Positions 1 through 8,888 are shown, numbered from the stretch's first letter. The stretch: DNA of 64,000 nucleotides from Limonium bicolor (GCA_023374045.1 CM041776.1:139627296-139691295); one strand, 5' to 3'. Notes: generated by a model not told the origin, from the letters alone. Numbers and translations: made by a program.

Positions 1-2278
1 AAGTTTGAAGCTTAAATTAAGCTTAAACTTAATATACCTTAATTATATAAACTTACTCCTTAAATCAAGACAATTCTTGTACTTGATTTCTCCTTGAATT
101 CCAAGCTCTCCAAATGTGATCTTGATGAAGAATTTTCGGCTCCTTATACATATTTAGGAGATCCATTTGTTAGACTTTTAACCAAGATTTATAAATAATA
201 TTTGAAGTAATTTTATAAGAGTTTACCTTAGGAATTTATCAAGGTATTTTTGATACACCTTGGGATGATTGTAGATCCAAGTTTCCTTCATGAAATAATG
301 AAGAGAACATAGATTTAGGAGGTTTTAAATTTTGAAAATTGCTTAAGGAATTTTCTTAAGATTTTCAACATGAAAATTTACCTTAACTTGATCTTGTTGT
401 TCCTTGTGTTGTTGTTGAATCTAGGAACCTCCTTGGACCATGTAAGCTTGGCGAAAATTAAGAGAGTTGCTAGGATGATTCTTGCTTCAAGACTTAGTAG
501 ATTTGACTAGGAATTTACATAGAAATGGTGTTAGAACTTAATTCACCATTAATAGAGCTTTAAAGCTCTAAGTAATAACTTAACAAAGGAAGAAAAAAAG
601 AGAGAAAGGAGGAAGCTTACTCAATCGGCCAAGTGAGTGGCAAGAAGGAAATGGAGCCTAACTCACGTATGAATAAGGTAGGAAAAGACCATGAATCAAA
701 TGGAATTATTTGACACAATTATTGTCAAATTGTTTAATCTATCTTTTATTTAATAATTGGTGTTTGGCTCAATTAAATTGTCTATCATTTAGACATGTTT
801 TCGGCTGAATGGAAGAATTATTGGAGCTTATTTGACAACGGAAACTAGAAGACAACACTAGTTAGGTAGGTGTAATACTTTTACAATTTAAATGTTGTTT
901 TTGTTCTTTGTCTTCTCCTTTGATTGCTCACGTGAATGGGCATTGAATGGGCATTTGATTTGATGATTGAAGACATTAGATAATGGCTAGGTAGCTAGAT
1001 GATTTATCTTGATTTTATAAGGCAACAATGTCTTCTTTTTTCCTTATTGAAATCGGTACATGAATTGTAGATAGCCATTTGATTTGTCAATGTCAACATT
1101 AGACATAGGCAACTAGCTTAATTAGGTACATGTTCCCTTGAATTAATTTAGTAGCAATTATACTCCCCTTTCTTTTGATTCCAATCGACACCCACATGCC
1201 CATTTGATCAACTTGTTTTCTTTGTTTGCAACTTGCTCAAAGTAGATTCTAGTCATATGTTTTATTCCATTATTTTAGTTTTAACTTGTCTCTTTGTTGT
1301 GTCTTGTAGGTCATACGTAGGTGGAGTCTTATTTGACTGCAATTAATTGCTACACTAACATATAATACATGCTAGGTGAGTCACATTATCCATAAGACAT
1401 TATTTTTGCAAAAATCCTAGTTAATTACACCTAAACTGGCGCATACTATGGAGGTCAGATGGAGTTGATTTTTAACTTGATTTTTGTTACACTATATTGT
1501 ATTAAGACCATACTAATATGTGTAATACGTTCCAGAATTTATTTGGTACATTTATATGACGGTAAAAGATGAAAGTTTTAAGGTAAAATGCTAATTTTAG
1601 GTACCTTTTTGACTCAAAAATCGCCCCTGTTTGTGCTATGATTTTAGAACTGGAATTAATTGATTTAGATGTTCAATTTATCCACTTTTAAGATTATCAA
1701 CTCGTGGCTCCTCAAAAACTTCAAGGCAATTGCGTAAAACGCATTTTTGTGACACCCGAAGGTGCGTTTTTGTGCATTAAGAAATTTTCTGATAATTAAT
1801 TAGTCGCTATGAGTTCCAAATGTTTAATGACATTGTTTATAGTCAATAATAATATGTTAAGGTGTTACATTGAGTTATATGGGGTTATAACAACTCAGAA
1901 CACAACTCCCGGGCTAACTGGGCAAAAAGGAGCGTTAAGAAATTCGTCCGAGCACTTTGTTTATTTTTGAGGAAGTAGCTCGTGCATTCTCTTTATAATT
2001 TTGAATAATGATGTTAGGAACTCTAAGAATTAATTTTATAGGAGTTCGTGCCACCTCGGCACTCCTCCTAGGTATTCCCGAGGGTTTTTGGGGCCCCCAT
2101 AAGGCATCTCTTAGCACATTGCGTTTAACTGAGAATTTAGCTTGAGAACTTCATATAAGGTGTTATGGTGCATTTGGAATGAAGTGTAAAGCTTTACTTC
2201 ATCCTATAATGTATTTCCGGGACTTTCGGGCTTTCAGGGCCTTTAAGGAAACTCCCGAGCACATTGTATTTTTACTCA
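1..2278 (-). repeat. Left part of a minus-strand LTR (host element A), cut by the window start and by the AlkB element
   Basis: AT-rich sequence without a credible gene. It resembles the other minus-strand LTRs here. A purine-rich stretch near 580-660 is the reverse of their CT-rich leaders. The segment near 1720-1790, with GCGTTTT and GTGCATT motifs, resembles the U3 palindromic region of the other LTRs. The LTR resumes at 16424 after the inserted element and ends at 16679 next to a polypurine tract. The outer LTR end lies before the window, so its length is unknown. The assignment rests on the shared duplication at 2279/16419 and on motif similarity. Confidence 0.7.
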
Positions 2279-2283
2279 GTTTT
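2279..2283. repeat. Target-site duplication GTTTT, left copy
   Basis: GTTTT directly precedes the TG of the 5' LTR at 2284. The same five bases follow the CA of the 3' LTR at 16419-16423. A five-base duplication is normal for Ty3/gypsy integration and shows that the two LTRs belong to one insertion. Confidence 0.93.
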
Positions 2284-2603
2284 TGAAATACCCCGTAATT
2301 AAAAATAGTGATTAATTAGGCTAATAAGTAATTTAGAAGCTTAATTAAGTGTAAATAATTATTAGGGAACAAATTCCGAAGAAAACGGACCTTTAAAACG
2401 GTTTAAAAACATTACCGAACCTTAAAGCGCGTTTTTCGAGGTAACCGGGAAAACGTGTCTTTAAGCGGGTCAAATAGACTCGTAACAGTTTTGGTCAACT
2501 AAATATTCATTAATAAATATTAGTGAAGCTGTAGGACCAATAAAAATCAATAAAACGAGAGATTAGTAAAAACTGTCAAAAACGGGAAGTTGTGGGGTAG
2601 AAG

Positions 2604-2611
2604 TATAAATA
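2604..2611 (+). promoter_or_regulatory. TATA-like box of the 5' LTR promoter
   Basis: TATAAATA lies about 320 bp inside the LTR, 30-40 bp upstream of a TG-microsatellite and CT-rich leader that resemble plant 5' UTR sequence. The 3' LTR has the equivalent near 12921. Transcription start is inferred, not shown. Confidence 0.55.
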
Positions 2612-4167
2612 ATTGAAACTTATGTGTCCACTTTTAAAATAAAAAGTGAAGATTGTGTGTGTGTGTGTATGCTAGCCGATGGGCTCTTTCCCCCCCCCTC
2701 TCTCACACACTCACTCACTATTTACAAAAGACAAAAATCATAAAAGTAACCCTCACCTCACTTCCTACTCTCTCTCCTCCCTATTCTCTTTTCCCTCACG
2801 TGAACAAGCACCCCACACCCTCTCTTTTCTCCTTTCTTCTTCCCCATGCGATTTCCATGGCTGCTTGAGAGAACCCCCACAAAATACCACTTCTCTCCTT
2901 TGTAACTCTCTCCACACTCTTCCAAAAATTATAAAAACACCACCATTGCAATCCTCTCCTCAAGAGCTACATTTTCATCCTTCCAAAATCCAAAAGCAAG
3001 CATTTTCGATTTTGAGGGTATACCCCATTTGGAGTCTCAACACCACCATTAGAAGGCCCTTGTTCTCCTTGTTCTTCTAAGGTAAAAATCTTCTTGGAAA
3101 CTCCATCTTTTCCTAGCTTTATGGGCAAAACGAAAATCTAGTTAAACTCTTGTTTGCCCCTCTTGTACCCAGCCGATTTTGGCTCCTTTGGAAGGTGGGG
3201 AACCTTGTTCTTGAGCTGCTCCAAGTATTTCATAAACCCTTGGAAGGTAATGAGATTCCTAAACCCTAGAAATTTGATTAGAGCTTATATAATGCTTAGG
3301 GTGAGTTTAGTATTAAAATTGTGAATGTGAATGGGTGGTAGTTTAGATTGTGGAGTGCTGTAACCGTTGAGAAGAGGAGGAAGAAGAAACAAGAAGAGGA
3401 AGAAAATCTAGACGGAAAACAAGGTAAGAATACTCATTGTGTAGCTTGGTAGATATTTGTATATGTAACAGATTTTTAGTAATGAAAATTGGTATTGTAA
3501 AATGATAATGCATTAGTAGTATAATGTGTAAGAGAATATAAGTATTTTGAACCTTTAAAAGATGTGTAAAACTTGTTGAAACCGGATTGGGAATTAGTGT
3601 TTGAGTGCAGGAAGTTTTATGAGTGTTTTAGTATCGGTATTTGGATATGGGAGCTTGTGTATTGATGTTATTGTAACAGGTGAGATAAGTATTGAAATAT
3701 GAACTAAACCATGTGGTGAGTGTATAGAAATACAAGAGAGACTATGGCAAAATTTGCCTAGGATTAGAACACTTAGAGAATTAAACTAGGTGACTAAGGT
3801 GAGTGTGTAACAGATTTTGATTTAAATAAATAGTGGGTAAGTTGAGAGAGATAGATAATGGATTCTAATGTATTAGAGGTGTTAGAAATGACATTAGAAG
3901 AGGGAGTTGTAGATGGAGAGAGTTAGACTAAAATCTGTAGCAAAACACAACTAGGAAACAACTAGTGAGAGTGTTGGGTTGAAACTTGGAAAATTATGTG
4001 AGTGAATGAGTATAGGATGGTGTAAGGAGTTAATGAATGAACTAAGGTGTATTAGGAGGTTTAATTATTGTTAAATCATGTAGGAACTTGGGAAAATGAT
4101 TAGGAAAAGATTGGATGGGAATTGAGAAGGATTTGGAGTTCAAAAGGAGCAATTAAAAATAAGTACT

Positions 4168-4503
4168 GGGCTGGACCGACCCTAGGGCCGACCCTAGCAG
4201 GGTCGGTCGACCCGAAAATCTGTAACCTCAGAAGCTTCTGCATCCGACCGACCCAGTGGGCCGACCCTGCCTGGGTCGGTCGAGTGGGAAATTTTGGTCG
4301 GAAATGTTTCTGCATCCGACCGACCCAGGGGACCGACCCTGCCTGGGTCGGTCGAGTAGAAATTGCGAGTTGGATATCTTCTGCAACGGACCGACCCAAT
4401 GGACCGACCCTGGCTGGGTCGGTCGAACTTGAAAATTCTGTAATCGAAGTCTCTGCACCCGACCGACCCATGGGTCCGACCCAGGGAGGGTCGGTCGGGT
4501 CAA
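4168..4503 (+). repeat. GC-rich tandem palindrome cassette in the 5' LTR
   Basis: Five units of roughly 70-80 bp, each with two CCGACCC-type half sites, then GGGTCGGTCGA. Each can fold into a GC-rich stem. The surroundings are AT-rich. The repeat leaves several frames open on both strands, which explains the long ORFs here; they look compositional rather than coding. The same cassette is at 14460-14803 in the 3' LTR, and different-sequence versions occur in other LTRs of the window. Confidence 0.85.
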
Positions 4504-4521
4504 TCAAAAAAAAAAAAAATA

Positions 4522-4523
<2 letters not shown>

Positions 4524-4560
<37 letters not shown>
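4524..4560 (+). repeat. TA dinucleotide microsatellite
   Basis: A run of TA repeats right after an A-tract at the end of the palindrome cassette. The 3' LTR copy near 14825-14850 is shorter, as expected for a slippage-prone repeat. Confidence 0.85.
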
Positions 4561-4562
<2 letters not shown>

Positions 4563-5616
4563 GTATATACATACATATATATATGTACATGTATGAAAGC
4601 ATGCCAAAGCTAAGTAAGAAAGTAAAACTTAGGTAATGAAAAATGAGTAAGTAAAGTGTAAGTGTAAGAAATATAAGGACATAGTAAGTATGAGTTAAGT
4701 AATGATAGTTAGATTAATCATTTAATCGTATGTATATAATAGGACTTGATTTGTGACACCGGAAGCACGTTTGGAAGTACGTACAACGGTGAACGGTATG
4801 GATTCCTCATGCCCCGGGTGCTATCTTGGTTACTCTGATTTGTGTGTTGTGTGCTAATTGATCACCAAATAAGATAAATGCACGAATCGGAGTTAATATG
4901 CATACTTGTGAATATGTACTGTTGTGTGATGTTGTTTATTTTCTTAATTCTTAGTTTGTATAATTCATGAAATGTTTGGATGAATATGAATGCGTGTATG
5001 TATGTTGTATTGTACCGTGACCGTTAATTATTGTGTTTGGACTTCTAACTTGTTCCTAACAAGCTAACCATCCTAACTTAAAATGGTAATTAAATTGGAA
5101 TGAGTAGAAGTCCGATATAGTTTCGGCCACGCGTGAGGATGCGGAGTCACGAGAGGTTGGCTCCAATTCCTGACTCTTAAACTGGTCCGCGGCCCAAATC
5201 CCTTAAGTGGGTAGCATCCCGGATTAGTGAGTCAAGTAAATCCCGGATGTGGGACGGTGTAGTCCCCAAGGCCGGAGGTCCCGACGACTTGACTTGAGTA
5301 TAAGTAAGTAAGTAAGAATGAGCAAGTAAAGTAATTGAAAGTAAGTGATTGTAAGTAAGAAGAAGTAAGTAATGAGTAAAAGAGTAAAGCATTCCGATTA
5401 ACCCGGATGCTCAATTTGGCTAACCTTGTGAAGGTAAGTAAGTTGTGTGCTACTACATTGTTGCCTTGAATTATGTAATGGATTGTATAGCATGTATATT
5501 GTATGAAGAGCATGTATGTATGAAATAAATGAACTGCATGTTTAGTGGACGTCAAATAGTCGGCGTGCCCTAGCTAGCACGCGGTATATGCGGAGTCCAT
5601 ATGCAGCGTTTGCTGA

Positions 5617-5648
5617 GCCCCTTGGGGCACCATTTTTACTACACGCAG
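5617..5648 (+). promoter_or_regulatory. Hairpin plus 3' splice-site-like module in the 5' LTR
   Basis: GCCCC-TT-GGGGC (5617-5628), then a T-rich stretch and ACACGCAG ending at 5648. Good donor-like sites lie upstream (GAAG|GTAAGT with the intron starting at 5434; ACAAG|GTAAGA at 3424). The arrangement GCTGA, C-run, G-run, pyrimidine tract, CAG recurs 300-480 bp before the LTR end in other LTRs here. Use as a splice acceptor is inferred. Confidence 0.5.
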
Positions 5649-6131
5649 GTACTCGAGATTGATGAAGATGCTGAGGACATAGCTCTATTTCTTTATCTTC
5701 TTTTTGATGTAAACACTGAACTTATGATGGGTGTACTAAGTAGTACAGGGCTACAGTTTTTGATTAGCCGGTGTACCATGGGGTACACCTTTTTGGATAT
5801 TGGGAAAGGAGCATTGGTATAGATGAGTAGCTTTAGAAACTCATTCTTTTGGTAAGCTTGAAAGATTGTAACTGAATATACTTTAAATACTCGGTGATCC
5901 AGGATGTAAGTATTTGGCACATGTTATTTTGGTAAGTAATTTAGTAGCTCGGTACGTTATGTTCATCAGACCGTGACTGTAAGTATTAGTAGCCTAGCTA
6001 GCCGTATGGGCGGTTAGCGGCATTGTTTCACCCGCCGTAGTAAGTATGTATTAATTCCGCTGCGAACTCGTAGGATTAATAGGACGATTAGACGGTAAGC
6101 ATAGGATTAGCGGTTGGGGTGTTACAAAAAG

Positions 6132-6159
6132 TGGTATCAGAGCGTAGTAACGCTCTGAT
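6132..6159 (+). promoter_or_regulatory. tRNA-iMet primer binding site embedded in a hairpin
   Basis: TGGTATCAGAGC (6132-6143) is the standard plant initiator-tRNA-Met primer site, five bases after the LTR end. Its 3' half forms the left arm of a perfect 10-bp stem: ATCAGAGCGT (6136-6145) pairs with ACGCTCTGAT (6150-6159) across a four-base loop. The dead-pol element has the same arrangement at 28971-28992. Confidence 0.92.
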
Positions 6160-6202
6160 GTCCTTAGTACCGAGCATAGGGGATTACCGAGTTAGGATTC
6201 AA

Positions 6203-6282
6203 CCGTCTTAAGACGGATACCTAGAAACCTAACTAGGAACTACCGTTGTTAACGACGGATACCCTTAACGTTCTTATGAACG
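6203..6282 (+). promoter_or_regulatory. Series of small hairpins in the gag leader
   Basis: Between the primer site and gag lie CCGTCTTAAGACGG (6203-6216), CCTAG/CTAGG arms (6220-6237), CCGTTGTTAACGACGG (6243-6258) and CGTTC/GAACG arms (6269-6282). This is where retroelements often keep dimerisation or packaging signals; that role is inferred from position only. Confidence 0.5.
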
Positions 6283-7017
6283 ATACCTTGCTTAAATTCC
6301 AAGACCTTTGAGTCCTATCTTGCAAGCCTAATGTAACTGTTAAACATTCAGATGTCAGGACGAGGCCGAGGCCGACCTAGAGGCGAAGCCTCAGATGGAA
6401 CCGGCGCACAGACGATAGCTGAAATCGTCGCCGCCACGGTAGCACAGATGCTACCACAAGTTATACAAGCTGTACAACAATCCCAACAAAACCAACAAAC
6501 TCAAACGGGGCCAATCCCTCCCCCTCCACCCAGAGAAGCTAATTGGGTGAAAGCTGTAGCGGAACTCCGCCCTCCTTGCTTTCGGGGCGAGAGTGATCCG
6601 GCTAAGCTAGAAGCATACATCTCCGAGATGGAGACTGCTTTTGAAACACTCGAAGCTCCTGCTGGAGTTCGAGTCAGAGTAGCCGCCTACTACTTGAAGG
6701 ATGCGGCCATGGATTGGTGGAAACTGGTGAAGCACGAGCATGTCAGCGACCCCACCTTCGATTGGGATTCCTTCGCATCTCTCCTCCGATCCAAGTACTA
6801 TCTGGAGCATGTAAAAACGAAGAAAAGGCTAGAGCTGGACGCCTTAAAGATGACAGACAAGATGTCTGTGGATGAGTACTACCGCACCTTCACCTCCATT
6901 CTCCGTCTCCTCCCTGACCTTGGATACACCGGCCAGGTGTTGGTCGATCGCTTCTATGGCGGTCTGAGCCATCGCCTTCGGTACGGTATGGGCTACACCA
7001 GATTTACCTCCCTTCAG

Positions 7018-7134
7018 GTAAATAAACGGTTAACCCCTAGTATCATTTCAATTCCTTAAGTTCCTTGAAATCTTTGAATCTTTTCCCTTATCTTTTCCTT
7101 AAGCGAGAATCCCGGCTAATACCTGAAATTTCAG
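7018..7134 (+). other. Apparent intron 1 of gag
   Basis: 117 bp, CTTCAG|GTAAATAA ... ATTTCAG|GAGTG. It is T/A-rich with in-frame stops, between two parts of gag that join in phase 0. No transcript evidence. Confidence 0.7.
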
Positions 7135-7408
7135 GAGTGTTATCACGCGGCTTCTCGCGTTGAGATCACTTGCCAACTGAGGGATGAAGAAACCGCGCTG
7201 AAGCGCAAGGCCAATAACAAAAATACCAGCACTGAGGAGCAGAACCAGGGTAAAAGCTGGAAGAAGAAGAAAGGGAACTTCTTTTCTCAGAAGAAGTCCC
7301 CAAGTGAGAGCGGTGCCCATGCTGAGCAGGGCAAACCAGCTGAGATCCTTCAGCTTGGTTATTCTGCACCAGTGGCAGCTAAGCCACTGAGATCACACCC
7401 TCCTAAGG

Positions 7409-7491
7409 GTAAATTCTACTTCCAATTTGTATTCGTATAAGTATCATTTCTAGTATACCCACGCACACATGTGCTAACCCTCTAACCTCAG
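7409..7491 (+). other. Apparent intron 2 of gag
   Basis: 83 bp, CCTAAGG|GTAAATTC ... TAACCTCAG|GTTCT. Its removal joins the lysine-rich gag segment to the zinc-knuckle exon with the split codon intact (phase 1). A stop interrupts the unspliced frame. Confidence 0.68.
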
Positions 7492-8094
7492 GTTCTACTA
7501 GCTCCGGAGCCGCCAAAACCTTCTCCGACGGCCGCACCTATGTGTGCAGAAAGTGCAACCAGGACCACCCTGGTAAGGATTGCTACGGGAGGGAGATCAA
7601 ATGCTACAACTGCCAGAAGCTGGGACACAGCATTAACAGTGCCCGGAGAGTGGGAAGCAGAAGGGAAACTTTCAAAACTATAAGCAGAGAGAGGGCAAGG
7701 AGGTGGCATCTGGCGATGCACCGGCCCAGCAGGCACCTCAGGGACAGGGATCCCGGGGTCCTCAGAGAGGCGCACCCCAGAGGCAGCCAGTTCGCATGTG
7801 ATTGACCGCGATGGGCCCGGTTCGAAATCCGGCCAAGGTAATCACCTAAACCTTTAATCCTTGAAATAGCATGCCTAGTAGTAGAGTAACTGTATGATGA
7901 ATGCATGAGTAAATAAATGAAGTGTATACTAAGCATGAATGAAGTAGTTGAAACTAGTACTCACCGTAGATGAAATTTGTAACCATAGGAAACTTTAGTA
8001 TCTGTTACCCAATACCGGTAACCTTGAATCAAGAAGAGATCGACATGACCAACCACGACTACACCAACAACAGTGTCAGGTCATCCGCCCAGGT

Positions 8095-8727
8095 ATGATC
8101 TTATTAAGGGGATACCTGACACCCGAAGCGCAAATCTCAATTATTCGACGATGCAACGAGCTAGGAAACGGGTCAAGGTGGATTTTACACACCCGAATTC
8201 CCCGGTGGAGCGAAGATGAAGCTGAAGATGATGTGCTTGGGAAAGGACTGGAATCCTTATACCAAACATACCAGGAGACACGACAAACAAGATGGGGCGA
8301 CACCACCGACAATACCACCAGAGTTTCAGACCCTCATCACTCAAGCAGTAGAACTTGCACACAATGTGAACCTGAACCAATCCCCGCACTTGAAGCGGAC
8401 CTTTGTATCGTCAACTTCTACGAGAAAGAAGGACGACTTGGGTTACACCAAGACAAGGACGAGACAGCGGAATCTCTTGAACAAGGAGTGCCCGTAGTGT
8501 CTTGGTCCATTGGTGATGACGCCGTATTCCTGTATAGCGAGCAGAAGCGTGTGGACCTCGCAGAGAAATTGGTATTGAGATCAGGAGATGTCCTCATCAT
8601 GGGTGGAAACTCACGGATGCTGTATCACGGGATCAACAAGATCAAGTTGAATACGGCACCGCCGGCAATAATCAATGCCACACACATGAAACCAGGACGC
8701 CTGAACCTTACCTTTAGAAAGTATTAA
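8095..8727 (+). CDS. AlkB-family Fe(II)/2-oxoglutarate dioxygenase carried by the retrotransposon
   Basis: 210-codon ORF. AlkB proteins oxidatively remove alkyl or methyl groups from nucleic-acid bases. The core is clear: LCIVNFYEKEGRLGLHQDKDE holds the HxD metal ligands (H118, D120); VPVVSWSIGDDAVFLY follows; LRSGDVLIMGG and YHGI give the distal metal His (H178); RLNLTFR near the C-terminus gives the 2-oxoglutarate-binding arginines (R202, R208). The N-terminus (residues 1-24) also fits. Residues about 25-95 do not: the adjacent frame there carries family-like MMCLGKDWNP, so two compensating one-base shifts (near 8163-8168 and 8365-8385) leave the ORF open but scramble the substrate-lid region. 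It looks closest to the plant nuclear AlkB group with an HQDKDE core, suggesting capture of a spliced host mRNA. It lies between gag and protease in the same orientation. The true start may be upstream by splicing; 7999-8094 is open in frame. Confidence 0.92.
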   Translation: MILLRGYLTPEAQISIIRRCNELGNGSRWILHTRIPRWSEDEAEDDVLGKGLESLYQTYQETRQTRWGDTTDNTTRVSDPHHSSSRTCTQCEPEPIPALEADLCIVNFYEKEGRLGLHQDKDETAESLEQGVPVVSWSIGDDAVFLYSEQKRVDLAEKLVLRSGDVLIMGGNSRMLYHGINKIKLNTAPPAIINATHMKPGRLNLTFRKY

Positions 8728-8796
8728 ATTCCTAGTATCATGTAATCCATTAGTAACGTGTATTAGAGACACGACATGTATGATGGTTGGTTTATC

Positions 8797-8802
8797 AATA
8801 AA
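8797..8802 (+). terminator. Possible poly(A) signal after the AlkB ORF
   Basis: AATAAA lies 70 bp past the AlkB stop and before pol. It could be a relic of the captured mRNA's 3' UTR or could end a short gag-AlkB transcript. One hexamer is weak evidence. Confidence 0.3.
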
Positions 8803-8888
8803 GAGCAGTGTTGATTTAATTCCACTTGTGTCCACCATCAATACTTATCCAATTGTGAATCCAATAGGTTGTGGACTCGGTACCGAAG

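Larger units (their letters stand above)
2284..6126 (+). repeat. 5' LTR of the AlkB element
   Basis: Begins TGAAATACCCC and ends GGGGTGTTACA. It matches 12612-16418 along its whole length. From about 4150 to the end the two copies differ at only a handful of bases, whereas 2284-3400 has many one- to few-base indels against 12612-13400. A TATA-like box lies about 320 bp in, so U3 is short and R-U5 very long. It is followed by a CT-rich leader (2690-2860), several GTAA donor-like sites (3081, 3246, 3424), a GC-rich tandem palindrome array, a TA microsatellite and a hairpin/acceptor module. No LTR-internal gene is supported. Confidence 0.95.
6352..7804 (+). pseudogene. gag: gag, three apparent exons, frame-broken in the last
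   Basis: Nucleocapsid/capsid polyprotein of the element. Exon 1 (6352-7017, 222 codons) starts MSGRGRGRPRG, has a glutamine-rich stretch and then the retrotransposon gag domain with AAYYLKDAAMDWW and the DEYYRTF region. In genomic sequence the frame stops at 7057-7059. Removing a GT...AG block 7018-7134 keeps the frame into a lysine-rich segment (7135-7408), and removing 7409-7491 leads into the zinc-knuckle exon. Knuckle 1 is CRKCNQDHPGKDC. Knuckle 2 starts CYNCQKLGH but loses its last Cys through a one-base frame break near 7635. Downstream, another frame reads a Gln/Gly/Arg-rich tail ending near 7801, typical of gag C-termini. The start is the first ATG after the leader and opens a conserved basic N-terminus. 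Confidence 0.85.
7838..8888 (+). other. Intron-like block between gag and pol containing the AlkB ORF
   Basis: The gag side ends GGCCAAG|GTAATC at 7837/7838. The pol side starts after GTACCGAAG at 8888 with a frame reading GNLSILTEAQAGRSG, the usual lead-in to the protease. Joining 7837 to 8889 would give a continuous gag-pro junction. A shorter splice from the same donor to CCGCCCAG at 8092 would place the AlkB methionine in frame behind gag. 7838-8094 otherwise shows no gene. The gag tail in this copy is frame-broken, so the phase argument relies on a 2-base discrepancy near 7799 also being a lesion. The exon structure is inferred. Confidence 0.5.

Noticed and set aside
2653..3080. 71- and 133-codon ORFs in the 5' LTR leader
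   Set aside because: CT-rich low-complexity leader (Ser/Pro/Leu-rich); the equivalent region of the 3' LTR does not keep the frames.
4100..4526. Overlapping 91-135 codon ORFs on both strands, repeated at 14392-14900
   Set aside because: They arise from the GC-rich palindromic tandem repeat, which keeps three frames open at once; proteins are repeats of DRPTQ/GSVGP-type words with no conserved domain.
5177..5920. 60-107 codon ORFs in the LTR, repeated at 15470-16212
   Set aside because: Identical only because the LTRs are copies; no domain, and the region holds the hairpin/acceptor module instead.
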